42,835 nt of DNA from Mesorhizobium silamurunense (lineage in GTDB: Bacteria; Pseudomonadota; Alphaproteobacteria; Rhizobiales; Rhizobiaceae), in the NCBI RefSeq assembly GCF_014843825.1, contig NZ_JHQR01000196.1:1-42835 (forward strand), read 5' to 3'. The notes below the pieces were generated by a model that saw only the letters and a list, made by a program, of their open reading frames with translations, did not search any database and was not told the DNA's origin. Numbering within the stretch: the first letter of the stretch is position 1; each line of letters opens with the position of its first letter. Below, in pieces: positions 7,756 to 15,442 of this stretch. Both the position numbers and the translations under genes were made by a program.

Positions 7756-8465
7756 TCTCCTACGATCTGCCGCGCCGGGTTGTCGCCGAAGCACTGGGCA
7801 CCGGCCTGCTGGTGGCAACGGTGGTCGGCTCCGGCATCATGGCCGACGCGCTGACGCATGACACGGCGCTGGCGTTGCTTGGCAACACGCTGGCGACCGG
7901 CGCCATGCTGGTGGTGCTGATCACCATCCTCGGGCAGATCTCCGGTGCGCATTTCAATCCGGCCGTCTCGCTCGTCTTCTGTTTGAACCGATCGCTGCCG
8001 GCCCGCGATCTGCCGGCCTATCTCGCCGCGCAGTTCGCCGGCGGCATCGCCGGCACCATCGGCGCGCACCTCATGTTCGGCCTGCCGGTTCTGGAGATCG
8101 CGACGAAGCTGCGCGCCGGACCGGCGCAATGGTTCTCGGAAGTTGTCGCGACATTCGGCCTTGTCGCCGTCATCCTCGCCGGCCTGCGCTTCGACCGACG
8201 GGCCGTGCCATGGCTGGTCGGCCTCTTCATCACAGCCGCCTACTGGTTCACGGCCTCCACCTCCTTCGCCAATCCGGCCGTCGCGGTGGCGCGTTCGCTC
8301 ACCAACAGCTTTTCCGGCATCAGGCCGGTCGACCTGCCGGGCTTCATCGTAGCCGAACTGCTCGGCGCCCTGATCGCGCTGGCGCTGATGGGCTGGCTGC
8401 TACGGCCTGACATCATTCAGCAATCTGAGCCACTGAAAGCCCAACCATCCAAAGGCAAGTCATGA
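7752..8465 (+). CDS. aqpS: Arsenic-operon aquaglyceroporin AqpS
   Basis: Membrane channel of the MIP family with six expected helices and both pore motifs (HFNPAVSLVF, SFANPAVAVAR); 237 residues. In Sinorhizobium meliloti, the aqpS gene inside the ars operon replaces an ArsB pump. Arsenate is reduced by ArsC and the resulting arsenite leaves through the channel down its gradient. The same gene order here (arsR-aqpS-arsC) supports that role. It overlaps arsR by four bases and arsC by four bases, so the three are translationally coupled. Confidence 0.93.
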   Translation: MISYDLPRRVVAEALGTGLLVATVVGSGIMADALTHDTALALLGNTLATGAMLVVLITILGQISGAHFNPAVSLVFCLNRSLPARDLPAYLAAQFAGGIAGTIGAHLMFGLPVLEIATKLRAGPAQWFSEVVATFGLVAVILAGLRFDRRAVPWLVGLFITAAYWFTASTSFANPAVAVARSLTNSFSGIRPVDLPGFIVAELLGALIALALMGWLLRPDIIQQSEPLKAQPSKGKS

Positions 8466-8869
8466 CGGTCACGATCTACCACAACCCCGCTTGCGGCACC
8501 TCGCGCAACACGCTCGCCATGATCCGCGCCAGCGGTGAGGAGCCGGTGGTGATCGAATATCTGAAGACGCCGCCGAGCCGCGAGCGGCTGCTGGAATTGA
8601 TTGCGGCGATGGGGATCACTCCGCGTGAGTTGTTGCGGGAGAAGGGAACGCCTTACGCCGAGCTTGGTCTCGCCGATCCGAAATGGAGCGACGACGAGCT
8701 GATCGATTTCATGCTCGCCCATCCGATCCTCATCAACCGGCCGATCGTCGAGACGCCGAAAGGGACAAAACTCTGCCGGCCTTCGGAGGCGGTGCTGCCG
8801 CTGCTCGACAATCCGGTGCGGGAGTTTATCAAGGAGGATGGCGAAAAGGTCGCCTACACGCCACGCTGA
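8462..8869 (+). CDS. arsC: Arsenate reductase (glutaredoxin-dependent type)
   Basis: Cytoplasmic enzyme that reduces arsenate to arsenite with glutaredoxin and glutathione; 135 residues. The catalytic cysteine is Cys11 in HNPACGTSRNTL, equivalent to Cys12 of the R773 enzyme. The family's arginine/oxyanion region is visible as NRPIVETPKGTKLCRP. It is the last intact gene of the operon. Arsenite produced here would exit through AqpS. No arsH follows, unlike in S. meliloti; a TauE/SafE permease remnant lies there instead. Confidence 0.95.
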   Translation: MTVTIYHNPACGTSRNTLAMIRASGEEPVVIEYLKTPPSRERLLELIAAMGITPRELLREKGTPYAELGLADPKWSDDELIDFMLAHPILINRPIVETPKGTKLCRPSEAVLPLLDNPVREFIKEDGEKVAYTPR

Positions 8870-8877
8870 GGGGCGCG

Positions 8878-9117
8878 ATACAGCAGGCTCACAACAAACC
8901 GCTGACATTCGCGTCCGGCGCGGGCATTGGCGCGCTTGGTGGCCTTACCGGATTGGACGGAGCCGAGTTCCGCTTGCCCCTGCTCATAGGTCTCTTCCGC
9001 TTCGGAGCGTTTGAAGCGGTAATCCTCAACAAGGCGACAAGCCTGGGAATCGTCTGGGGCCCTGCGCCGGTCTGGTTGCGCTCGTGCGCCGGTGATCGAA
9101 ACGGCGAACCGCTTTAG
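8878..9117 (+). pseudogene. Remnant of a TauE/SafE (TSUP) permease gene
   Basis: In one frame the DNA encodes GAGIGALGGLTGLDGAEFRL and then PLLIGLFRFGAFEAVILNKA. This is the characteristic N-terminal part of TSUP-family anion permeases (glycine-rich helix, then GAEFRLP and LNKATSL). After about residue 55 the resemblance stops, and the frame closes at 9117. There is no good start either, since the frame simply continues out of arsC's shadow. It is a truncated relic rather than a gene. Confidence 0.65.
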
Positions 9118-9296
9118 GCGCAGTCCTTCAGTTCGACCACTTCGACACCGAGGCGGAAGGCCTGGCCGTCGGCATAGGAGCGGGCATATTGCTCGGCTTC
9201 GAAGGGGAAGGTCAGCGTGGTGCCGTAGGCGGTGACGCGCACCGTCCACTTCTGGCCCTTGACGAGTTCGACGCCGTGAAGCTTCGCCGTCACCAT
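9114..9296 (-). CDS. Small conserved hypothetical protein
   Basis: 60 residues with a strong ribosome site (GGAGGAGGA, then ATG). The sequence is alternating polar/hydrophobic and looks beta-rich (KWTVRVTAYGTTLTFPFEAE), ending VEVVELKDCA. No domain is recognised. It is monocistronic and converges on the ars-operon end. Confidence 0.7.
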   Translation of the reverse strand: MVTAKLHGVELVKGQKWTVRVTAYGTTLTFPFEAEQYARSYADGQAFRLGVEVVELKDCA

Positions 9297-9717
9297 CTCA
9301 TCCTCCTCCAGTCCGGCATGCCCGCAACGCTACCCTAACGTTACGGAAGTCATTTGAGTACAAATAATCCGACCGAATTGTGTCGCTGCCGTCTCGATTC
9401 CGACATTCGGCCCGGCGCTTCCGTGAAATGGATCACTTTCGGTCGGGCCTGTTGGCCGGCCTACCGCCGGTTTCGCGCCGCGGACGCTGCCCGGAGGCAA
9501 CCCCGATGGCAAGCAAACCACGAAAGACGCCTCGCCACGACCCTGCTTCGATTTTTTGCTAGTCTGCGGTCTCACGTTTCGCGCCCGGTTTCGGGATGCT
9601 GCCAGCCGGATGCACGGGGCGAGCATCGATCGGCGGAACCCTGACCCGTTGGCAATTTTGACCTGGAACCGGCATGGTTCCAAAGGGTTTAGGATCATCT
9701 GCGCACAGGAGGTTGCC
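9297..9717. other. Intergenic region, nothing recognised
   Basis: About 420 bp without a supported gene. A short palindrome CTAACGTTACG lies near 9333-9345, upstream of the 60-residue gene on the minus strand, and may belong to its promoter. Confidence 0.35.
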
Positions 9718-9867
9718 ATGATCCGCAAGCTGAAGTCCGGCGAATACCGTCTCTATTCGCGCAAGGTGGATCCGAGGACCGGCAAGCGCCGGAATCTCGG
9801 CACCTTCAAGTCGCGCGAGGCTGCCGAGAAGCACGAACGCGAAGTGCAGTACTTCAAGCGGCATTAG
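9718..9867 (+). CDS. Small basic conserved protein
   Basis: 49 residues with a consensus AGGAGG at 9707-9712 and good spacing to ATG 9718. The sequence is basic (MIRKLKSGEYRLYSRKVDPR, RNLGTFKSREAAEKHEREVQ). The pattern of YRLYSRK and the GTFKSREAAEKHE helix resembles short rhizobial proteins of unknown role, and the charge suggests nucleic-acid contact. Function unknown. Confidence 0.75.
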   Translation: MIRKLKSGEYRLYSRKVDPRTGKRRNLGTFKSREAAEKHEREVQYFKRH

Positions 9868-9937
9868 TTTCTTCAGGCAGATCGACCGGATTGGCCCGTA
9901 GAGCCAACCCGCACGTTTGACGCGTCGCTCGTTGCTA

Positions 9938-9961
9938 TATCCTACCCTGGGGGATAGGATA
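9938..9961 (+). promoter_or_regulatory. DmeR operator
   Basis: TATCCTA (9938-9944) and TAGGATA (9955-9961) form a perfect inverted repeat around a C/G tract (CCCTGGGGGA). A G-tract flanked by inverted repeats is the usual RcnR/CsoR-family operator plan. It sits six bases before the dmeR start, so it also overlaps the ribosome-binding region. Confidence 0.8.
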
Positions 9962-9967
9962 GCCCGC

Positions 9968-10225
9968 ATGACGATACATAGCTCCCATCCCGACATCATC
10001 GCCCGGCTCAAGCGCGCGCATGGCCATCTGGCCGCTGTGCTCACCATGTTCGAGCAGGGGCGCTCCTGCCTCGATCTGGCGCAACAGCTTCATGCCGTCG
10101 AAAGCGCCGTCGGCAACGCCAAGCGCGAGCTGATCCACGACCACATGGAGCATTGCCTGGTCGAAGGCGGCGAGCCGACCAGGGACACGCTCAAGGAGCT
10201 GAAGCAGCTCACCAAATATCTGTGA
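9968..10225 (+). CDS. dmeR: RcnR/CsoR-family metal-responsive repressor DmeR
   Basis: All-helical metalloregulator of 85 residues that releases DNA on binding metal. Potential ligands are Cys34 (GRSCLDL), His59 and Cys63 (HDHMEHC), which match the Cys-His-Cys set of CsoR, plus N-terminal His4/His7 as used by RcnR. In Rhizobium leguminosarum and Agrobacterium the dmeR-dmeF pair responds to nickel and cobalt. The gene lies seven bases upstream of dmeF in one operon. Ni/Co response is inferred from the neighbour and the ligand set. Confidence 0.9.
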   Translation: MTIHSSHPDIIARLKRAHGHLAAVLTMFEQGRSCLDLAQQLHAVESAVGNAKRELIHDHMEHCLVEGGEPTRDTLKELKQLTKYL

Positions 10226-10232
10226 GGCCACC

Positions 10233-11558
10233 ATGTGGGCAAGAATTCTGGACTGGTTCGGGTTCGGGGCGCATGGACATACCTATGGCGGGCACAGCCA
10301 TGATCATCACGGTCCGCACGGTCATACGCATGGCGTGATCGACGCCACGATCGCGACGACCGATCGCGGCATTTGGGCGATCAAATGGTCCTTCGTCATC
10401 CTGGCGGTCAGCGCTGCCTTGCAGGTTACCGTCGTCGCGATTTCGGGCAGCGTGGCGCTGCTCGCCGACACCATCCACAACATTGCCGACGCGACCACCG
10501 CCATACCTCTCTGGATCGCCTTCGCGATGGCGCGCCGCAAGCCGACCCGGACCTTTACCTACGGCCTCGGTCGGGTCGAGGACCTCGCCGGCATCGTCAT
10601 CGTTCTCATCATCCTGGGGAGCGCGATTGTCGCCGGAAACGAGGCGATCGACCGCCTGCTCAATCCCCAGCCGGTGCGGTTCCTTGGCTGGCTTGCCGCT
10701 GCCGGCGTCATCGGCTTTCTTGGCAATGAGACGGTGGCGGTGTTCCGCATTCGCGTCGGCCGGCAGATCAACAGCGCCGCGCTGGTCGCCGACGGCTATC
10801 ATGCCCGCACCGACGGGCTCACCAGCCTCGCCGTCGTCGTAGGCGCGATCGGCGTCTGGATCGGCTATCCGCTTGCGGATCCGATCATCGGCCTCATCAT
10901 CACCGTCGCCATCTTTGGCATTGTGTGGCAGTCGGCGCGGTCGGTGTTGACCCGGATGTTGGACGGGGTGGAGCCCGGGTTGGTCGACGAGATCCATCAT
11001 GCTGCCGAACATGTCGTAGGCATCGAGAAGGTGGTCGAGGCGAAGGCCCGCTGGCTCGGCCACAAGCTGCATGTCGACGTGGCGATTGCGGTCAATGACG
11101 GTCTGCTGCTCGCCGCGGCAAACAACATCGCCGCATCGCTGAAAGCCGAGCTCTTTGCCCACATTCCCGCGCTCGACGTCGCCACGGTCCGTTTCGCCGG
11201 GCCGCAGGCCGAAGGTGCCCACCATCACGCTCCCGATCCGTTCCTGGTGTCGGGCAAGCTCGCCAGCGGGCTCCTGGAGATCGTCGACACGCCGCAGGGC
11301 GAACGCATGCGGCTGCGCCTGTCGCGCCATGCCGAGGGGCTGCAGGCGCATGTCGCCATCGAGCGGCCTGGCGGTAGGGTCGAGCGCCTGCCGCTGTCGC
11401 CGGTCGGCGGCGATCATCACTATCTGCAGAGCCTCGTCGCCCCGGCCGAGCCGCATGAGTTCAGCGCCAGGCTGCAGCTCGCGGCCGGCACCAACAGCGA
11501 GAATCTGCTTTTCGCCATGATGGAGCCGGAAGGCCATCACCACGCGCATGCGTATTGA
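10233..11558 (+). CDS. dmeF: Cation diffusion facilitator DmeF with extra C-terminal domain
   Basis: Proton-driven exporter of divalent metal (Co/Ni in characterised DmeF) in the inner membrane; 441 residues against roughly 300 for a typical CDF. The His-rich N terminus (HGHTYGGHSHDHHGPHGHTH) precedes six helices. The metal site of helix 2 is visible in LLADTIHNIADA and that of helix 5 in LVADGYHARTDGL. The cytoplasmic ferredoxin-like domain follows (about 260-325). After AHHHAPDPF (about residue 330) comes a ~110-residue beta-rich extension ending in the His-rich GHHHAHAY, not part of the usual CDF fold. It is co-transcribed with dmeR. Confidence 0.92.
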   Translation: MWARILDWFGFGAHGHTYGGHSHDHHGPHGHTHGVIDATIATTDRGIWAIKWSFVILAVSAALQVTVVAISGSVALLADTIHNIADATTAIPLWIAFAMARRKPTRTFTYGLGRVEDLAGIVIVLIILGSAIVAGNEAIDRLLNPQPVRFLGWLAAAGVIGFLGNETVAVFRIRVGRQINSAALVADGYHARTDGLTSLAVVVGAIGVWIGYPLADPIIGLIITVAIFGIVWQSARSVLTRMLDGVEPGLVDEIHHAAEHVVGIEKVVEAKARWLGHKLHVDVAIAVNDGLLLAAANNIAASLKAELFAHIPALDVATVRFAGPQAEGAHHHAPDPFLVSGKLASGLLEIVDTPQGERMRLRLSRHAEGLQAHVAIERPGGRVERLPLSPVGGDHHYLQSLVAPAEPHEFSARLQLAAGTNSENLLFAMMEPEGHHHAHAY

Positions 11559-11744
11559 AGAAAGGGCGTCTGCTCGGTGGCCTGTTGCCGACGCCAACTT
11601 CGGGCTGCAAAGTCTGCGGAAATGGGCTCGCCTCCAGCCGACAGCGATTAGCAACCGCTAACGGATCGGAAAGGCCTCGCTGCTATGGTACAGCGTCGCG
11701 GTTGGGAAGCTGAGCCCGCCGAAGAGTTCCGGGACGAGTGCACC

Positions 11745-12017
11745 ATGGCCACCTTTCCCCACGCAGAGCGCCGTCTTCATTCACGAGAATTCGTGCTGAA
11801 GCAGGCCACGATCGTCACCAGCGACGCCAGCATCCGGTGCTCCATCCGAAACCAGCACGAGCATGGCGCCGAACTGCGCGTCGGGCCGCAGGTGGAACTG
11901 CCGGACCGCTTCACGCTGATTGTTCCCGACGACGATGCCGTCTATCGCGCCGTGGTGCGCTGGCGGCGCAACGAGCGCGTCGGCGTGCAGATATTCAGCA
12001 ACTCGATGAAGGGCTGA
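11745..12017 (+). CDS. PilZ-domain protein
   Basis: A 90-residue single-domain protein. It shows the N-terminal arginine motif (ERRLHSREFVLKQATI) and a divergent second motif (SIRNQHEHGAELRVG in place of D/NxSxxG), then a beta-barrel pattern ending VVRWRRNERVGVQIFS. PilZ domains bind cyclic di-GMP; the second motif here deviates, so binding is uncertain. The start at 11745 was chosen because the upstream 20 residues do not fit the fold. The gene converges on the methyltransferase-like gene. A GGDEF-EAL protein at 28729 shows c-di-GMP signalling in this organism. Confidence 0.7.
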   Translation: MATFPHAERRLHSREFVLKQATIVTSDASIRCSIRNQHEHGAELRVGPQVELPDRFTLIVPDDDAVYRAVVRWRRNERVGVQIFSNSMKG

Positions 12018-12075
12018 CGGCCGAAACACGCCCACCTGCTGGGCCGATCGCATGGATCAGGTGCGCGGCATCGCC

Positions 12076-12543
12076 TTAGAGATAGCGGCGCACGCTCGCC
12101 TTGTAGGCGCGATAGGGCTCGCCGAACTTGCGCTCCAGATAGGCCTCTTCGCGCAGCACCACGCCGGAATGCAGGACGAGGAAGATCGGGACGAGAGCGA
12201 GCACGCCCCACCAGGTATCGAACACGAGCCCGATCCCGAGAAGCAGCCCCATCAGGCCGACATAGAGCGGGTTGCGGCTGAAGCCGAACGGGCCGCCGGT
12301 GACGATCGCCAGCGTCGGCTTCGTCGGGTCGATATTGGTGCCCCCGCGCTGCATCGTCATGCGGCCCCAGGCGATGATGGCGATCGCAAGGGCCGCAAGC
12401 GCGATGCCCAGCACCATGGTCAGCGGTCTGCCGCCGATCGCCAGCGGCCAGACATAGCGCAGCGCCAGAATAAGGATCAGCGCTACAAGGAACAGCAGCG
12501 GCGGGAACACCGCGACGCCGGGATTGTCTTTTTCGTCGTTCAT
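12076..12543 (-). CDS. Isoprenylcysteine carboxyl methyltransferase-like membrane protein
   Basis: 155 residues with three to four hydrophobic helices. The diagnostic region of the ICMT/PEMT-like family is near the C terminus: GGPFGFSRNPLYVGLM, then LREEAYLERKFGEPYRAY. Bacterial members are small membrane proteins that probably methylate lipids or small substrates with S-adenosylmethionine, but few have known substrates. GGCGGA lies at good distance before ATG 12543; a second ATG two codons upstream (12549) is also possible. Bacterial substrates cannot be predicted. Confidence 0.82.
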   Translation of the reverse strand: MNDEKDNPGVAVFPPLLFLVALILILALRYVWPLAIGGRPLTMVLGIALAALAIAIIAWGRMTMQRGGTNIDPTKPTLAIVTGGPFGFSRNPLYVGLMGLLLGIGLVFDTWWGVLALVPIFLVLHSGVVLREEAYLERKFGEPYRAYKASVRRYL

Positions 12544-12714
12544 GGCCATTTCCGCCGGTCGAGCCAGGCGCCATTGCCGTCTCCCGACTATGCATCCGCG
12601 CGGGCCGCGCGGCAATCGCCGCTTGGCGGGGCAGGCTTGGAGCGGGTCAGCCCCATCAAAGCTGAGCCGCTCCAAGTCAGCGGCACTTCTCCAGAAGTGG
12701 CCTTTCTCCGCCGC

Positions 12715-13665
12715 TTACTTGTCAACCGCCAGCGTCTCATTGAGCACGGCGGCCAGATGCAGTCCGCCGAGCGCGAGCTGCTCGACGGCGACCGGCGAGA
12801 ATTTTTCGAAATAGGCCTGGTCGAGGATCACCTCGTGCGGGTTGTCCGACTTGATCGACGTGCCCTTGGGCAGGGCGCGATAGGCGTCCTCCGCTGCTGC
12901 GTGGCAGGCGGCCAGCCATTTCTCAGGCGTCTGGTCAGCCGCCGGCATCGGCGCGAGATTGGGGATGACCTCGGTCTCGAGGTCGAGCGCGACCTTGCCC
13001 CAATCATAGTATTTGAACAGGATCAGGCTCGAACCCCACACCGCATGGAAGGTGGTGAGGTCGCGGTAGGTGGAACCGTCCGGCTTCGGCCGCGAGACGT
13101 TGAAGGTGACCGTCAGCGTGTTGCCGCCCTGGTCGCCCTGGTTGTTGTCCATCCGCTCGACGCAGTGCAGCGGCTGCGACAGGTCGCCGACCAGATGGAC
13201 AACGAAGGCGAGCGCCTTCCAGCGCTCCTCGTCGCTCTTCTTCGGATCGGCAAGGATTTTCTCCTGCGCCGGCAGCGCCTTCATCAGGCAGGTGCCGAAA
13301 CTCGCATCGTCCTTGCAATCGCGTGCCGGGTCGTAAGCGGTGGCGCCGGCCGTCGTGTCGCCGGGCTTCGACGCCAGCGGAATGTCGACGAAATGCCAGT
13401 TCGACGTCTCCTTGTGGTTCTCGGCGCGATAGTCGTCGGCCCAACTCGCGACCGAGGCCAGAGAGACCGTCGCCGGCAGCTTCAGCTTGAGATGCGAACG
13501 CAAGAGCTGCTCGATCGCCCCATAGGCGTCTTTGCTCAGCCTGTGCTGCGCGATCTCGGCAATCACGGCATGGCCTTCCTGGCCCCAGGCCAGCGCCTGG
13601 CCACACATCGCCCCATCCATCGACATCGCCGCCGCCAAGGAAACCGCCGCCGCTTTCCAGGTCAT
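12715..13665 (-). CDS. S1/P1 nuclease family protein, secreted
   Basis: Zinc-dependent nuclease for single-stranded nucleic acids; 316 residues. A signal peptide ends at QALA, so the mature chain would start with Trp (WGQEGHAVIAEIAQHRL), as this family requires because the N-terminal Trp is a zinc ligand. Other ligands are visible in SWADDYR, NWHFVDIP and FVVHLVGDLSQPLHCVE. GGGAGG precedes ATG 13665; the frame extends 13 codons further upstream without support. Cysteines (DCKDD, GTCLM, LHCVE) could form disulfides in the periplasm. Likely role: extracellular nucleic-acid scavenging. Confidence 0.9.
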   Translation of the reverse strand: MTWKAAAVSLAAAMSMDGAMCGQALAWGQEGHAVIAEIAQHRLSKDAYGAIEQLLRSHLKLKLPATVSLASVASWADDYRAENHKETSNWHFVDIPLASKPGDTTAGATAYDPARDCKDDASFGTCLMKALPAQEKILADPKKSDEERWKALAFVVHLVGDLSQPLHCVERMDNNQGDQGGNTLTVTFNVSRPKPDGSTYRDLTTFHAVWGSSLILFKYYDWGKVALDLETEVIPNLAPMPAADQTPEKWLAACHAAAEDAYRALPKGTSIKSDNPHEVILDQAYFEKFSPVAVEQLALGGLHLAAVLNETLAVDK

Positions 13666-13779
13666 CGCCTTGCCTCCCCAAGGTTTGGATCCTGGAAAGT
13701 ACAATGCAGGCGCGTGTCACAAACAAGCGGCTTCCCATGCCGCTATCGTGCGGAGAGGCTGTTGTCTGGCGCTTCGCGG

Positions 13780-13887
13780 TTAAAGCATGTCTCCCGAAAG
13801 TGGGAACCGGTTACGGGATAAAGACATGCGTAAAATCGAAAACCTAAAGCACATGGAGCGAATCTGAAAGATCGCGACGCGCTTTAG
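13780..13887. repeat. RIME-like repeat, copy D
   Basis: 108 bp from TTAAAGCATGTCTCCCG to GATCGCGACGCGCTTTAG, nearly identical to copy C at 3464. The end overlaps the stop codon of the DUF2934 gene (13884-13886). Confidence 0.85.
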
Positions 13888-14207
13888 GGCCTTGTCCGCG
13901 CCTGGATGCTCTGCGCCGCCTGCTCGATCGCGGCCCGGTCGTTGCCCAGCCGATCGAGCAGTTCCTGCGCCTGCCCGCTGCTGATCCCGGTGCGCTCAGC
14001 CAGCGCCTCGACCGTCAGCACATCAGCGCTGCCGGACCCTCGCGTTTCAGGCAGCGCGTCGTCCGCCGTCAGCGGCAGGGCCGCTTCGCGATCGATTTCC
14101 ATCTCGGCCTGATGCCAGTGCCGCTCATGGTCGCCATCGAGGCTGCCCTCGCGCTGCCAGATCTCGTAGGCGCGCTGTCTGATCTTCTCGATCCGATCGT
14201 CGTCCAT
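13884..14207 (-). CDS. DUF2934-domain protein
   Basis: 107 residues, function unknown. The N terminus (RIEKIRQRAYEIWQREGSLD, then HERHWHQAEMEI) is the DUF2934 motif, common in Rhizobiales. The C-terminal half contains a helix-turn-helix-like or UBA-like stretch (LTVEALAERTGISSGQAQEL). The start has GGAGGAAACAGC directly upstream. The TAA stop lies inside the end of RIME copy D, so the repeat's insertion defined the present C terminus. Confidence 0.85.
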   Translation of the reverse strand: MDDDRIEKIRQRAYEIWQREGSLDGDHERHWHQAEMEIDREAALPLTADDALPETRGSGSADVLTVEALAERTGISSGQAQELLDRLGNDRAAIEQAAQSIQARTRP

Positions 14208-14311
14208 TGCTGTTTCCTCCGTGCGTGGTGATCAACGCAGGGCAGGGCGGAACGATCCGTGGCGGTGCAAAGATGACCGGTCGCCTGCGTCGTCGCTACG
14301 ACAAAATCGCG

Positions 14312-15421
14312 TCAGCCTGACGTCGAGCTGTCGCGCTCAGGCACTAGGACGAGCTTTCCGGGGTACGCTTTCGAGAGGAAGTCCTGCTGGGCTTTGACGA
14401 TCTCCCGCAGCGGGTAGACCCGCGAGACAAGTGGCCTGAACTCGTTCCGCCCGATGTATCCGACGAGGTTCTCAAAAACCTCGTCTTCCTGGAAAGTGCA
14501 GCCGTAAAGGGTGAGGTCGTTGAGATAGATCGTACGCAGGTCGATTTCGGAGATCGGGCCTCCGATGGCGCCCGCCACCACATATCGGCCGCCGCGCCGC
14601 AGCGTATCGAGCAATTGCGGGAGCCGAGGTCCGCCGACGACGTCGATGACAACGTCGACCGATCCCGCGCCGAGAGTTTCTCTCAGGTCGGCGTCCCGAT
14701 CGATCGTCCGATCCGCTCCTTGCGCCAGCACCGCCGCCGCCTTGGACGCCGAACAGGCCGCAATGACCGTCGCGCCACGGCGCCTGGCCAGTTGAACCGC
14801 CGCCAATCCGACGCCGCCCGAAGCACCGGTGACCAGCACGCGCTCGGTCCCCACGCGTGCCCTGTGCAGCATGTTCTCCGCCGTCGAATAGGCGCATGGC
14901 ACAGCGGCCAGTTCCTCGTCCTTCCAGTCGCAGCGCACGGTGTAGGTTTCCCGCGCGGGAGCCACCACGAACTGCGCGAAGCCGCCTTCGCACTCGCTGC
15001 CGAGCGTCCAGCATCCGTAGGGGCGATAGCCGACATAGGTGCGCAGCATGTTGCGCACCAGGACGCGTTCTCCGATGCGTTCGGCCGTGCCGCCATTGCC
15101 GACGGCGACGACGCGGCCGCATACATCCGCGCCCTGGACGCGCGGGAACTCGAGAGCCGTGCCGGACCAGCCCGCATCCGCGTCGTCGACGGCGGCAAAG
15201 CCTCCCGCGCCGCCGCTGGCGGTTTCGGACGTCACCGTTTTTGAATACCAGCCGATGCGCGTGTTGATGTCGGTGTTGTTGATCCCGGCCGCGGCGACCT
15301 CGATCAGCAGTTCACCCTCGCCAGGCTTCGGCACCGGCACTTCGCGGTAGACGAGTTTGTCGAAACCGCCATGTCCGGTCAGGAGAACGGCTTTCATCGT
15401 CTCCGGTATCAAGCTTCCCAT
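14312..15421 (-). CDS. MDR-family (quinone oxidoreductase-like) alcohol dehydrogenase
   Basis: Medium-chain dehydrogenase/reductase; 369 residues. It has a GroES-like N-terminal domain (ELLIEVAAAGINNTDINTRI, then VQGADVCGRVVAVG) and a Rossmann domain with VLVTGASGGVGLAAVQLARR for NAD(P)H binding. The catalytic-zinc cysteine (GHE region) of true alcohol dehydrogenases is not clear, so it may be a zinc-independent oxidoreductase. A second start (MKAVLLTGHGG, 15397) is closer to the family's usual N terminus. It lies 21 bp downstream of the dehydrogenase/GcvT gene on the same strand, probably one operon, suggesting it works on a product of methylamine-type catabolism. Confidence 0.82.
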   Translation of the reverse strand: MGSLIPETMKAVLLTGHGGFDKLVYREVPVPKPGEGELLIEVAAAGINNTDINTRIGWYSKTVTSETASGGAGGFAAVDDADAGWSGTALEFPRVQGADVCGRVVAVGNGGTAERIGERVLVRNMLRTYVGYRPYGCWTLGSECEGGFAQFVVAPARETYTVRCDWKDEELAAVPCAYSTAENMLHRARVGTERVLVTGASGGVGLAAVQLARRRGATVIAACSASKAAAVLAQGADRTIDRDADLRETLGAGSVDVVIDVVGGPRLPQLLDTLRRGGRYVVAGAIGGPISEIDLRTIYLNDLTLYGCTFQEDEVFENLVGYIGRNEFRPLVSRVYPLREIVKAQQDFLSKAYPGKLVLVPERDSSTSG

Positions 15422-15442
15422 CTCCCGTGCTCGATGGTCTGA

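Noticed and set aside
10209..11654. 481-residue open frame antisense to dmeF
   Set aside because: Charged, Asp/Arg-rich shadow of a high-GC gene; dmeF on the plus strand has clear family motifs.
12052..13821. 589-residue plus-strand frame antisense to the nuclease and methyltransferase genes
   Set aside because: Arg/Gln-rich shadow; the minus-strand proteins have signal peptides and motifs.
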